The position numbers were made by a program, and so were the translations under genes. Positions 50,455-60,165 of a stretch of 64,000 nt of DNA are shown here, in pieces (positions within the stretch are counted from its first letter, which is position 1; each line of letters begins with the position of its first letter). The DNA is from Gammaproteobacteria bacterium RIFCSPHIGHO2_12_FULL_63_22 (GTDB lineage Bacteria; Pseudomonadota; Gammaproteobacteria; Xanthomonadales; Xanthomonadaceae), in contig MGYJ01000061.1 in assembly GCA_001801685.1 (NCBI GenBank), positions 345,078 to 409,077 on the forward strand, written 5' to 3'. Under the pieces are notes generated by a model, which worked only from the letters and a program-made list of their open reading frames with translations, searched no databases and was not told the origin of the DNA.

Positions 50455-50499
50455 GCGAACATCTTGGAAATCAAAATAGGTCTCGTGCCGACAACAGGA

Positions 50500-51069
50500 C
50501 TACGTTTGGCAGGTGTGCTGCTTGACCCCTTGATGCTTGGTGGACGCGAGCGTTTCCTTGGATCTCGTCACGTCTTCCGCCGAGCCATGGGTAATGACCA
50601 TGTACTTGCCGGATTTGACGTGGGTTTCGTATTCAATGATGCTGTCTTCGGGGATTCCGATGCTGTATAGCCCCGCGCCGAGCGCACTGAGGCCGCCCAC
50701 CACCACCGCGCCCTCCAGAGCCCCGACGATCGAGGCCACGAGCGGTCCCGCTGCGAGCAGCGGACCGATACCCGGGACCAGGAAGAATGCTGAACCAACC
50801 ATCACGCCCCAGAGGCCGCCCCAGAAGGCGCCAGCTCCACCCCACTTCTTCATGCGTTCGCCGGTGGTGTAGTAGCCGACCACGTCTTCTTCCGTCTGGT
50901 AATCCTTGCCGACGATGGACAGCTGTCTCATGTCGAACCCAGACTTCTGCAGTTCCTTGATGGCTTCTTCTGCTTCCACGTGCGTGTTGTAAACGGCGAC
51001 GACCGAGCTGTTTTCGGTTGTTTCTGACGTATCACGGTTTTCTGCGATGTGTCCTGCGTGCGCGTGCAT
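50500..51069 (-). CDS. general-stress-type protein (DUF1269-like, YflT/17M-like N-domain plus glycine-zipper)
   Basis: VVAVYNTHVEAEEAIKELQKSGFDMRQLSIVGKDYQTEEDVVGYYTTGERMKKWGGAGAFWGGLWGVMVGSAFFLVPGIGP. Confidence 0.8.
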   Translation of the reverse strand: MHAHAGHIAENRDTSETTENSSVVAVYNTHVEAEEAIKELQKSGFDMRQLSIVGKDYQTEEDVVGYYTTGERMKKWGGAGAFWGGLWGVMVGSAFFLVPGIGPLLAAGPLVASIVGALEGAVVVGGLSALGAGLYSIGIPEDSIIEYETHVKSGKYMVITHGSAEDVTRSKETLASTKHQGVKQHTCQT

Positions 51070-51152
51070 GGGAATCTCCATTGATGTCGATCTGGAAAGG
51101 CGACTCTGCCATCAGCCAGGTGGCAGGTCGGAACGGTGTTGCCTTTTTGTAT

Positions 51153-51386
51153 CTATAGGATCGGAGACGTACCTGGATTGTCCTTCTCAAGCTGCATGCG
51201 AACCAGCGTGCACAGTGCCATCGAGACGGTAATCAGCTCCAACACGATTGCATCGTTGAACCAGTGTTGCTGCGAGAGCCCGAAGAAGGCGCCGCGCTCG
51301 CCTGCCGCCCACGCCCCGACCAGGCAAACCGCGCCGGCGATACCTATGACGATGCTCATCAAATGCGCCAATTTGGATAGCTTCAT
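51153..51386 (-). CDS. small membrane protein
   Basis: 77 aa with two to three hydrophobic segments. Confidence 0.55.
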   Translation of the reverse strand: MKLSKLAHLMSIVIGIAGAVCLVGAWAAGERGAFFGLSQQHWFNDAIVLELITVSMALCTLVRMQLEKDNPGTSPIL

Positions 51387-51596
51387 GAAGATTCTCCTTT
51401 AGCTGATGTGCAACATAGCGACGATCTTGATACGGAAGGGTCGGGGAAACGGGTCGGTCCGATCGCCGTAGAAACGCAGAATGCAGTGTGAGCTGAAAAT
51501 TGAACCTTTCCCTGGCAGGGATCAGACAAACGGCTCACTCGAGCCAGACTCCAAATCGAGCTCGGCTCCACTCATCTCCGTGTTCTGCCAAGTCGG

Positions 51597-51806
51597 CTAC
51601 CCGTGCGAATGTTCTGCGGCTTTCATTGAGCACTTGTGCGCTGCTCCGTCCTCCTTTTGAGCGGCATCAGTGTGAATCTTTGCTTCTCCAGGGTTGCATT
51701 TGTCGTGCTGATCGATTGCCTGAAGATGGTGATAGGCCGCGGCAACGTGATGGGCCGCGGCAAGATGGTGGTGTTCGCACGATGGGTGGCTTTTGGTGTC
51801 GGACAT
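51597..51806 (-). CDS. small His-rich protein
   Basis: MSDTKSHPSCEHHHLAAAHHVAAAYHHLQAIDQHDKCNPGEAKIHTDAAQ; internal ATG at 51806. Confidence 0.6.
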   Translation of the reverse strand: MSDTKSHPSCEHHHLAAAHHVAAAYHHLQAIDQHDKCNPGEAKIHTDAAQKEDGAAHKCSMKAAEHSHG

Positions 51807-52017
51807 GGTGCTCTCCTTGCAAGAATTGTTAGTAGGAATCAAGTTTGCTGGATCGGTCGCGCTCGACAGCGTCCAAGGGCGATCGTGCTGTCGATGAACG
51901 AATAGACCTCGGACCAGCAACGAGGTCGTTTCATGGCTTAGGGCTATTTGCGCTCGCTTCGACGGCAACTTCGCTGCGGTCATGAAGCGGGCAGGGATCA
52001 GCGGCCACGGTTCCTCC

Positions 52018-54771
52018 TTATGCATTCGCTCGTGGCGCCGCTGGCGTGGATGGGGCAGCCAATGTCTTTTGCGGCGCTGCCGCCGCTGCCGCTGCCACTG
52101 CCACGTCAGGCGTTCCGGGCGCCGCAGCCTTACCCGGCTGACGGATCCCGGCGAGCTTGAGACGCTTGAGCATGAGCGCATTGATCGCCACGATCAGGGT
52201 ACTGCCGGACATTGACAGAGCGGCGACTTCCGGACTCAGCACAAACGGATACAAGACACCCGCGGCAAGGGGGAACGCCAACAGGTTGTAGCCCACCGCC
52301 CACCAAAGGTTCTGATGCATCTTTCGCAAGGTAGCGCGCGATAGTTCGATCGCTCCGACGATGTCATACGGGTCGCTCTTCATCAGCACGACGTCGGCGC
52401 TTTCCATCGCCACGTCGGTGCCGGCGCCTATGGCAAATCCCACGTCGGCCTGGGTCAACGCCGGTGCGTCGTTTACACCATCGCCGACCATGCCGACCCG
52501 CTTTCCGGCGGCCTGCAACTCCTTCACCTTGTCGGCCTTCTGGCCCGGGAGAACATCGGCTAGAACTTTGTCGATACCCAGGTCCGCGGCGATGCGCGCG
52601 GCTGTGGCCGCGTTATCGCCAGTCAGCATCACCACCTCGATATTGCGCTCGCGCAACTTCGCCACTGCAGCCTTTGAGCTAGGCCGGATCGCGTCGGCGA
52701 TGGCAATCAGGCCGATTACGCGACCGGCTTGTGAAACGTGGACCACGGTTCGGCCCTCGCCCTGCAGTCGAGCCGCGTCGGCATCCAGGCTTCCGAGCGC
52801 GAGCTTTTGCGTGTCCATCAGCAACCGATTGCCGAGAAACACGGTTCCGTCGGCGGTCTCCGCTCGCGCGCCCATGCCATCCAGGCTTTCGAAACCGGTG
52901 GGCGCGGCGACGGTGAGGTTCGCTGCCCGGCGCAGGATCGCCTGGGCCAGCGGATGGTCGGAGCCTTGCTCGACCGCCGCAGCAGCCGTAAGCAACACGT
53001 CCTCGGTGATTCCTTCCGCCAGCACCATATCCACCACCTCCGGCTGGCCGACCGTCAGTGTGCCGGTCTTGTCGAAGATGATGACGTTGAGCTTTGTGGC
53101 GTCTTCGAGCGCCGAGGCGTTCTTGAACAGAATACCGTTCATCGCGCCCAAGCCGGTGCTCACCATGATCGCCATCGGCGTGGCCAGTCCCAAGGCATCC
53201 GGACATGCGATCACGAACACAGTGATGGTCAGCGTTACCGCGAATAGCAGCGACTCGCCAATCACCCAGAACCACACCGCAAAAGTCAGAAGGCCGATCA
53301 CGATCGCGGCGATTACCAGCCATTGCGCGGCCTTGTCGGCCAGCAACTGCGCCGGTGCCTTTGAGTTCTGCGCCTCCTGCACCAGTTTTACGATTTGCGC
53401 TAACGCCGAGTCGGCGCCGACCTTGGTCGCCTTGTAGCGGAAGCTGCCACTCTTGTTGATAGTCGCACCGATCACCGTCGCGCCCGGGCCTTTCTGGACC
53501 GGCATCGATTCGCCGGTGAGCATGGATTCATCCACCAGCGATTCGCCCGTCTCGACAGTACCGTCCACCGGAATCTTGTCGCCCGGCCGAATCAGTACAA
53601 TCTCGCCTGCCAACACCTCGGCGGTCGGAACCTGCGACTCGACACCATTGCGAATGACCGTGGCCGTCGCCGGTGTGAGATCCATCAACGCCTTGATGGC
53701 CGACGACGCTCCCGCGCGGGCGCGCATTTCCAGCCAGTGGCCAAGCAGGATGAAAACCAGTAGGACTGATGCGGCTTCAAAGAACTGCCCGCCTTCCTTA
53801 AAGTAGAACGTGCTTCCGACGCTGAACAAGTACCCAGTGCCGACGCTCAATACGATCAGCGCCGCCATGCCCAGAACGCCCTTTCTCAGGGCGCGCCAGG
53901 CGGAAACGAAAAACGGCCAGCTCGGGTAAACAATCGCGGCACTGGCCAGGAAAAACAGCCACAGGTTGAGCTCCAGTCCGAATGGCGGTGCTGGCGGCTT
54001 GAACATGCTGCCCATCGGCGCGTAGACGAAAATCGGCACGGTGAAGAACAAGCAGATCCAGAATCGATTGCGCATGTCTCGGACCATGGCCGACAAGTCC
54101 GTACCGCCGTGGCCCATATCGTGCGCCATGTCAGCCGCCATCGCGGGCTGCGCAGTCGTCGTTGCGTGGCCCTTGTGGGTGTCGACAACGGGCGATGTCG
54201 ACGCAGCAGCGGCACCTGCTGGCCGGGCGTCGGGTTCCACGTCGGAAGGGGCTGCGTCGACCGTCGTCGGTCCGCCGTTCGGTTCAGCAACTGTGGGCGT
54301 TGACGGCTGAAGTTTGGGTGGCGAGTGGCCTTCGTGCGACTCGGCCGGACGATCGTCTGACAGTGCCGGGGCGGGCTGCGACTCAACCGCCGGTGTGGCG
54401 GCGTTTGTCGCCGTGACAGGAGGGTGATCGACATGAGGAGCACCTGCCTCGACGCTTGGCGCCGCAGGGTCTGGTATTGCATTGGAGGCGGGCGCAGTTT
54501 GCAGTGACGTCTTGGGGTGCTCTTCGCTTGCAGCCTGCGGATGGTCGGAATGCCCGGGTGGAGACTCATCGGGGTGAGACCCGGCATGGCGTATAGCCGC
54601 CTTGATGTCGGCGACATCAACGCGTGTCTCGTCGTAGCGCACTGTGGCGTTGCCGGCTGCGAAATTCACCGTGACACTATGGACGCCAGGCACTTCCGCG
54701 ATCTGTGTCTCAACGGCTTCCACTCCGAATACCGACAACAAACCGCTAACTTCGATAACACTCGTCTTCAT
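52018..54771 (-). CDS. heavy-metal-translocating P1B-type ATPase with CPD membrane motif, Cys-less HMA and long Pro/Ala/His linker
   Basis: [57 protein letters not shown]-terminal [30 protein letters not shown]. Confidence 0.92.
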   Translation of the reverse strand: MKTSVIEVSGLLSVFGVEAVETQIAEVPGVHSVTVNFAAGNATVRYDETRVDVADIKAAIRHAGSHPDESPPGHSDHPQAASEEHPKTSLQTAPASNAIPDPAAPSVEAGAPHVDHPPVTATNAATPAVESQPAPALSDDRPAESHEGHSPPKLQPSTPTVAEPNGGPTTVDAAPSDVEPDARPAGAAAASTSPVVDTHKGHATTTAQPAMAADMAHDMGHGGTDLSAMVRDMRNRFWICLFFTVPIFVYAPMGSMFKPPAPPFGLELNLWLFFLASAAIVYPSWPFFVSAWRALRKGVLGMAALIVLSVGTGYLFSVGSTFYFKEGGQFFEAASVLLVFILLGHWLEMRARAGASSAIKALMDLTPATATVIRNGVESQVPTAEVLAGEIVLIRPGDKIPVDGTVETGESLVDESMLTGESMPVQKGPGATVIGATINKSGSFRYKATKVGADSALAQIVKLVQEAQNSKAPAQLLADKAAQWLVIAAIVIGLLTFAVWFWVIGESLLFAVTLTITVFVIACPDALGLATPMAIMVSTGLGAMNGILFKNASALEDATKLNVIIFDKTGTLTVGQPEVVDMVLAEGITEDVLLTAAAAVEQGSDHPLAQAILRRAANLTVAAPTGFESLDGMGARAETADGTVFLGNRLLMDTQKLALGSLDADAARLQGEGRTVVHVSQAGRVIGLIAIADAIRPSSKAAVAKLRERNIEVVMLTGDNAATAARIAADLGIDKVLADVLPGQKADKVKELQAAGKRVGMVGDGVNDAPALTQADVGFAIGAGTDVAMESADVVLMKSDPYDIVGAIELSRATLRKMHQNLWWAVGYNLLAFPLAAGVLYPFVLSPEVAALSMSGSTLIVAINALMLKRLKLAGIRQPGKAAAPGTPDVAVAAAAAAAPQKTLAAPSTPAAPRANA

Positions 54772-54805
54772 CGTGCCTCCCGACTAGCGTGCATTCCTGA
54801 GCCCT

Positions 54806-55219
54806 CTAGATTCTTTTCTTCATCTTGTGATCGGCATTCCGCCCGCGGCCACCAGGTCCTTCGTCCCAAACCATTTCACAGACTGCCGATAGCGCCGGTG
54901 CGCCAGCTTGCCAAGTCCAGGCAACAGGCAAAAAGCGATTCGTTTGGTTCACAATTTCGAGCGCTGCCCGAAAAGACACGTCAAGGCCAGATTCGACCTG
55001 CAGGATGCCTTCGGGAAGCGGTTGGAATTCACCGCTCGCTTCGTCGTGCATGTGCGGCATGAAAATGCCGAGGTGGTGTTCGGACAATCTACGAAGCATC
55101 TCCTGTACATCCGGAAGCTGCATTGCCTCCTGTGCAATCTTCAATGTTTGTGGCAAACCGCGGGCAGTTCCTTGTGAAACACTTGCTATGTTCACTGTAC
55201 TTTCCTCCTTGAATGCCAT
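54806..55219 (-). CDS. hypothetical protein
   Basis: ~137 aa reading frame upstream of the CPD ATPase; start uncertain. Confidence 0.5.
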   Translation of the reverse strand: MAFKEESTVNIASVSQGTARGLPQTLKIAQEAMQLPDVQEMLRRLSEHHLGIFMPHMHDEASGEFQPLPEGILQVESGLDVSFRAALEIVNQTNRFLPVAWTWQAGAPALSAVCEMVWDEGPGGRGRNADHKMKKRI

Positions 55220-55352
55220 CGGTACATGGGTGGTTGACCGCCAGTCTCCTGGCGGCGATGAAGGCAGACGGCCGGCGCCTGGCGGCCAATATCGCAATGA
55301 ACCGATTAAATCGCCGCCCTCATGAAACTACACCCTTCGGGCGATGGGTCCT

Positions 55353-55366
55353 TTGACCCAGATCAA
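55353..55366. promoter_or_regulatory. FNR/Anr-like box TTGAC-CCAG-ATCAA
   Basis: 9/10 match to TTGATnnnnATCAA in the intergenic region between 55219 (-) and the MFS gene (+). Confidence 0.6.
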
Positions 55367-55400
55367 TTTGAGAAGCCTAGAGTCGTGTCCAGACACCAAT

Positions 55401-55420
55401 GACAAATTGAGACAAATTGG
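55401..55420. repeat. tandem direct repeat GACAAATTGA/GACAAATTGG
   Basis: 9 of 10 positions identical in adjacent 10-bp units, ~35 bp from the FNR-like box. Confidence 0.6.
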
Positions 55421-55651
55421 CGCGGAAAGTGGAATGCGGGTAGTGCATAGTCATGCGGAAGGCTCAGCCGTCTGCACAAACCACGAAAGCTGGAGGCCTC
55501 ATTTGAGATGGCGCCACGTTGCCAGGCGAAGATGACCTTTAATGCTATGCACGACCACCGTTTTAGAAAGGATCGATATGCGGAGTGCTCAGCACGTTGG
55601 GGTCTTCCCGACTGACGTTTACGTATTGCTTCGATCACCTGACTCCAGCGA

Positions 55652-56902
55652 ATGAACGGCATCGAATGCGCTTCATCAATCATGCCTCGCGGGACGGTCG
55701 CCACGCTATTGATCGCGGTTTTCACGGTGTCCGTCGGCTTTGGCATTGTGCTTCCGTTACTTCCTTTCCTTATAGAAGGGCTGCTGGGCGCAGATGCGAA
55801 CGTCACGCAAGTTTCTCGGCACACTGGGTACCTGACGGCTGTCTATACGCTGGCTCTTTTTCTGTTCGCTCCCATGTGGGGTCGATTGTCTGATCGGCGG
55901 GGCCCACGTGGTGTGCTGCTGGTCGGACTTCTTGGATTCGGCGCCACGCTGCTAGTTTTCCCGTTCGTCGAGAATCTGGCTTTGGTCTACGTCGAGCGGT
56001 TCTTGAGCGGAATGTTTGCCGCCGCAGTGACACCGGTCGCGGCCGCCGTGATCGGCGGCTTTGCTGGCACCGAACAAGGTCGAGCACGGCGGCTCGCCCT
56101 TGTCAGCATGGCCGGCATTGCTGGTTTCCTGCTTGGACCAATGCTAAGCGTGTTTATTTCCCGCTTCGCTACCTACCTCTTTACCGTCGCCGAGCCTGTC
56201 GGGTCGGTCGCGGCCCCGCTCGTGGCGACGGCATTGGTAGCGTTCGTCGCCAGCGGCTTTGTGGTGCTTGTCGTTCCTGACCGGAACGATGGCGATAGCT
56301 CAAAGAGAGCTCAGATCGCCGCAGTTCCAATGCCTGCTTGGCTCGTCCCCAAGCTACTCATCCTTACCTTCATTGTCTCCACCGCTGTCGGAGTCTTCGA
56401 AGTCGGCCTGGCACTACGCGGCAAGCAAGATCTTGGCCTGACTCCGACCCAGATCGCATTGATGTTCAGTGAGTGCAGTCTCGTCATGTTTGCAATGCAA
56501 GCGATCGCATTCTCGCCCTGGTTCAGGCCCGAGGGCACTCGCAGGATCATCGCGCCTGCGCTGGCCGTGCTGGCAGCTGCCTTGTTCTTCGTACCAAGGG
56601 CTGATGATTTTACATTGATGCTGGTCGTGATCGGCGCTGTTGCGGCCAGCGCAGGCGTCCTGTCGCCAATCCTGACTTTCTGGATATCCGCCAAGGCAGG
56701 AAGCGTGCAGGGCTGGCAACTAGGAAAGCAAACTGCCGCAGCCAGCCTCGGGGTCACGCTGGGCTCCGTGGCCGGTGGACTCCTCTTCAACGTCGCCGCG
56801 TTGCCAGGCGCTGCCTTCATTTTGACAGGCGGGCTGGTAGTGGTTGGCCTTCTGTTGAGTCTGGGGATGGCTCGTCAACTGGTGCGCCAGGGATCGACGT
56901 GA
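55652..56902 (+). CDS. MFS transporter (TetA-like)
   Basis: ~12 TM, PLLPFLIEGLLGA...YTLALFLFAPMWGRLSDRRGPRGVLLVGLLGF. Confidence 0.88.
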   Translation: MNGIECASSIMPRGTVATLLIAVFTVSVGFGIVLPLLPFLIEGLLGADANVTQVSRHTGYLTAVYTLALFLFAPMWGRLSDRRGPRGVLLVGLLGFGATLLVFPFVENLALVYVERFLSGMFAAAVTPVAAAVIGGFAGTEQGRARRLALVSMAGIAGFLLGPMLSVFISRFATYLFTVAEPVGSVAAPLVATALVAFVASGFVVLVVPDRNDGDSSKRAQIAAVPMPAWLVPKLLILTFIVSTAVGVFEVGLALRGKQDLGLTPTQIALMFSECSLVMFAMQAIAFSPWFRPEGTRRIIAPALAVLAAALFFVPRADDFTLMLVVIGAVAASAGVLSPILTFWISAKAGSVQGWQLGKQTAAASLGVTLGSVAGGLLFNVAALPGAAFILTGGLVVVGLLLSLGMARQLVRQGST

Positions 56903-56908
56903 CCTGAT

Positions 56909-57180
56909 TCACGTCTTGGCTAGCGAGGGACCGAGCGCCGGTACTGTTGTATTGTTCCGTGAGAACTCGCGTCGTTTGACCAAGGAATGGATCGCGGGGA
57001 TCATGATCAGAATGATCGTCATTGAGGAAGCCATTCCGCCAACTATCGGCGCGGCAATCTGGCGCCCAAACCGCTCCCGACCCCCAAACGTCGTGGTCAC
57101 CATTTCGTCGCCCAACGCGGACGATGCGCTTCCGTCTTCCCCGCCATTCTTCGCTATTCTGTATGGAAGGCCAACAGCAA
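56909..57180 (-). pseudogene. C-terminal remnant of a CusA/CzcA-type RND transporter
   Basis: MVTTTFGGRERFGRQIAAPIVGGMASSMTIILIMIPAIHSLVKRRE resembles the RND C-terminal ...RIAAPMVGGMVSS...LIVIPAIYALVK. Confidence 0.65.
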
Positions 57181-57259
57181 TCTGAACAGTCTCCTACCTG
57201 AGAGCGCCGCGCGGAGGCGTAGATCTTCCGGCAAGAGCCCTCGCGTGAAAGGATGGCCA

Positions 57260-58048
57260 ATGTCCAGAGTTGCTGATCTACCTTTGCTGCGACTGCGTCA
57301 TGGCTGTGCCGCGTGTTCTTTGCGCCACTCCTGCCTTCCTGCTGGAATGTTGGGCGGCGATTTGTGGCGCCTTGATGGCATAGTGCGCCGGCGAAGTCCG
57401 ATGGAGCGGGGTGACCGTCTGTTCCGAACCGGTGACGTGCTGTCCTCGATATTCGTGGTCCGCGACGGCGGCTTCAAAACAGTCGTCTTGCGCGAAAATG
57501 GCGAAGAACAAGTGCTTGGTTTCCATTTGCCCGGAGACCTCGTCGGCCTGGATGCTGTGGGGCTTGGGAATCACCGCTGCGACGCGGTCGCGTTGACCAG
57601 CACAAATGTCTGCGAGATACGCTTCGAGGACCTGGCGGGCGCTTTTGCCGACCTGCCAAGCTTGCACAAGCAACTGTTGCGGCTGATCGGGCAACATAGC
57701 AATCGCGATCAGGACCACATGGCGATCCTCGTTCGTCCTCAAGCCAACGAACGCATTGCCTTGTTCCTGCTTAACGTGGCGGGGCGCTATCGCCTGGCCC
57801 TGTTCCCTGTGCACGCGTTCAAACTGCCGATGAGTCGCGGAGACATCGCGCGCTACATGGGGCTGGCGTCGGAGACGGTGAGTCGCGGCTTTAGCCGATT
57901 GCAGGATGATGGAGTGATCGCGCTGCAAGGGCGAGTTGTCACTATTCTCAATGCCGGCGCACTCGGCCGCTTGGCGCAGCACGAAGAGATGATAGAGCCA
58001 CCAAGGCACAATGAGCGTCGCGTCGCCTGCATCCACGGAGCGGTATGA
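57260..58048 (+). CDS. fnr: FNR/CRP-family regulator with FNR-type N-terminal cysteines
   Basis: CAACSLRHSC (C-x2-C-x5-C), central Cys TSTNVCEI, cNMP fold, HTH MSRGDIARYMGLASETVSRGFSRLQDDGVI. Confidence 0.88.
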   Translation: MSRVADLPLLRLRHGCAACSLRHSCLPAGMLGGDLWRLDGIVRRRSPMERGDRLFRTGDVLSSIFVVRDGGFKTVVLRENGEEQVLGFHLPGDLVGLDAVGLGNHRCDAVALTSTNVCEIRFEDLAGAFADLPSLHKQLLRLIGQHSNRDQDHMAILVRPQANERIALFLLNVAGRYRLALFPVHAFKLPMSRGDIARYMGLASETVSRGFSRLQDDGVIALQGRVVTILNAGALGRLAQHEEMIEPPRHNERRVACIHGAV

Positions 58049-58315
58049 TTCGGCTGGGATCTAGCAAAGTCGAGTCTAGGTTTGTTGGCTGCGGTGTGGT
58101 GTCCCTTGACGCCAAGTACGGGGCAAATTCATGAACGGATACGCGCCGCGCCTGTATTTCGAGACCTGGCGCTGGGCCGGTGTGCTGTTCTACATCCATG
58201 CCGGCAAATGCCCGCCGAGCACCGGCACGGAGGCGATCGTCCACACGAAACGCCCGCCGCTGGCGATTTTCGACGAACCCCACACGATCGGCTCGAGCTA
58301 CCCCCGTGGCGCGCC

Positions 58316-59086
58316 ATGCTGACGCCGGCTGACGTGCGGGGCAGGACCGGAGAGGCGGAATCTGGCGTGGTCTTCCTGCTCGATGTCGACAACACCCTGC
58401 TCGACAACGATCGCTTCGCTGCCGACCTCGGCGAGCGCCTGCAGCAGGATTTCGGCGCCGACGGTCGCGACCGTTACTGGGCGCTGTACGCGAGCGTGCG
58501 CGAGACGCTGGGGTATGCCGATTACCTCGCCACGCTGCAGCAATTCCGCGCCGGGCTGGACGACGATCCCGACCTGCTGCAGATGTCGGGCTTCATGCTC
58601 GACTATCCGTTTGCCGCACGCCTTTATCCCGGCGCGCTGGCGGCGGTTGCGCATCTGCGCACGCTCGGCACACCGGTGGTGTTGTCGGACGGCGATGCGG
58701 TGTTCCAGCCGCGCAAGGTCCAGCGCTCCGGCATCTGGGAGGCCGTACAGGGCAGGGTGCTGATCTACCTGAACAAGCAGCGCATGCTGGACGCGATGCA
58801 GCGGCGCTTCCCGGCAGCGCACTACGTGATGGTGGATGACAAGCCGCGGCTGCTGGCCGAAATGAAATCCGTGCTCGGCGATCGGTTGACGACGGTGTTC
58901 GTGCGCCAGGGCCATTACGCGCGTGAGGCGGTCAGCCAATCGATCGCCCCGCCGCCGGACCTGATGGTCGAACGGATCGGCGAGCTGGCGGGCTTCGATC
59001 TGAAACGCTTCGGCCTGCAACGATTCGGCCCGCCAATGGCCACTGCCGCCGGCCCCCCGGCACCGACCGGTCAGGAACAGCCATGA
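58316..59086 (+). CDS. HAD-family hydrolase
   Basis: VVFLLDVDNTLLDNDRF, VVLSDGDAVFQPRKV, HYVMVDDKPRLLAEMK. Confidence 0.88.
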   Translation: MLTPADVRGRTGEAESGVVFLLDVDNTLLDNDRFAADLGERLQQDFGADGRDRYWALYASVRETLGYADYLATLQQFRAGLDDDPDLLQMSGFMLDYPFAARLYPGALAAVAHLRTLGTPVVLSDGDAVFQPRKVQRSGIWEAVQGRVLIYLNKQRMLDAMQRRFPAAHYVMVDDKPRLLAEMKSVLGDRLTTVFVRQGHYAREAVSQSIAPPPDLMVERIGELAGFDLKRFGLQRFGPPMATAAGPPAPTGQEQP

Positions 59087-60165
59087 ACAACCTCCAGCAA
59101 CTGCGTGATCTCGGTCAGAGCCTGTGGCTGGACAACATCACCCGCGAGCTGCTCGACACCGGCACGCTGCAGCGCTACATCGACGCCTACGCGATCACCG
59201 GGCTGACCTCGAACCCGACCATCTTCGACGAGGCGATCGGCAACAGCGCTGCCTACGATGCCGGCATCGCCGAGAAAGCAGCCGCCGGCCTGCGCGGCGA
59301 GGCGTTGTTCATCGAACTCGCGCTGGAAGATCTGCGCCGCGCCGCCGATCTGTTCCGGCCGGTGTTCGATGCCACCGCGGGCGTCGATGGCTGGGTGTCG
59401 ATGGAGCTGTCGCCTCTGCTGGCCGGCGACACCGCCGGCAGCATCGAGGCCGCCACGCGCATCCACCGGCAAGCCGGTCGCGCAAACCTGTTCGTCAAGA
59501 TCCCGGGCACGCCCGCAGGGGTGGCGGCGATCGAGCAATCGATTTTCAACGGGGTGCCGATCAACGTCACCTTGCTGTTTTCAGCCGAGCACTACCGTGC
59601 CGCTGCCGAGGCCTACCTGCGCGGTATCGAGCGCCGGATCGACGCCGGCCTGGACCCCGCGGTCGGCTCGGTGGCGTCGCTGTTCGTTAGCCGCTGGGAC
59701 AAAGCGAGCGCGGATCAACTGCCGACGCCGCTGCGCAACCAGCTCGGTATCGCGATTGGCCAGCGGACCTACCGCGTCTACCGTGAGCTGCTCGCCTCGC
59801 CGCGATGGCATACGTTGGCGGCGGCCGGTGCGCGCCCGCAACGGCTGCTCTGGGCAAGCACCGGCAGTAAGGACCCGGATGCCGCCGACACGCTGTATGT
59901 CAACGCGCTCGCCGCGCCCGACACGATCAACACGATGCCGGAGAAGACCCTGCGCGCCTTTGCCGAGCACGGCCGGGCGCCAGGTGCGATGCCTGCCGAC
60001 GGCGGTGATGGCGAGGCCACGCTGCATCGCTTGACTCAGGCCGGCATCGATATCGAGACGCTCGCCGCGCGACTGCAACGCGAAGGCGCCGCGGCGTTCG
60101 TGAAATCCTGGCAGCAACTGCTGCAGCGCATTGCCGACAAGACGACGGGGCTCATCCTTTCTTGA
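59083..60165 (+). CDS. tal: transaldolase
   Basis: ITGLTSNPTIFDEAI, NLFVKIPGTPAGVAAIEQSIFNGVPINVTLLFS. Confidence 0.93.
   Translation: MNNLQQLRDLGQSLWLDNITRELLDTGTLQRYIDAYAITGLTSNPTIFDEAIGNSAAYDAGIAEKAAAGLRGEALFIELALEDLRRAADLFRPVFDATAGVDGWVSMELSPLLAGDTAGSIEAATRIHRQAGRANLFVKIPGTPAGVAAIEQSIFNGVPINVTLLFSAEHYRAAAEAYLRGIERRIDAGLDPAVGSVASLFVSRWDKASADQLPTPLRNQLGIAIGQRTYRVYRELLASPRWHTLAAAGARPQRLLWASTGSKDPDAADTLYVNALAAPDTINTMPEKTLRAFAEHGRAPGAMPADGGDGEATLHRLTQAGIDIETLAARLQREGAAAFVKSWQQLLQRIADKTTGLILS

Noticed and set aside
51075-51095. TTGATGTCGATCTG as a second FNR box
   Set aside because: Only one half-site plus a weak second half; not convincing
52361-53437. 358-aa plus-strand ORF
   Set aside because: Antisense to the CPD P1B ATPase; Ser/Ala-rich shadow ORF
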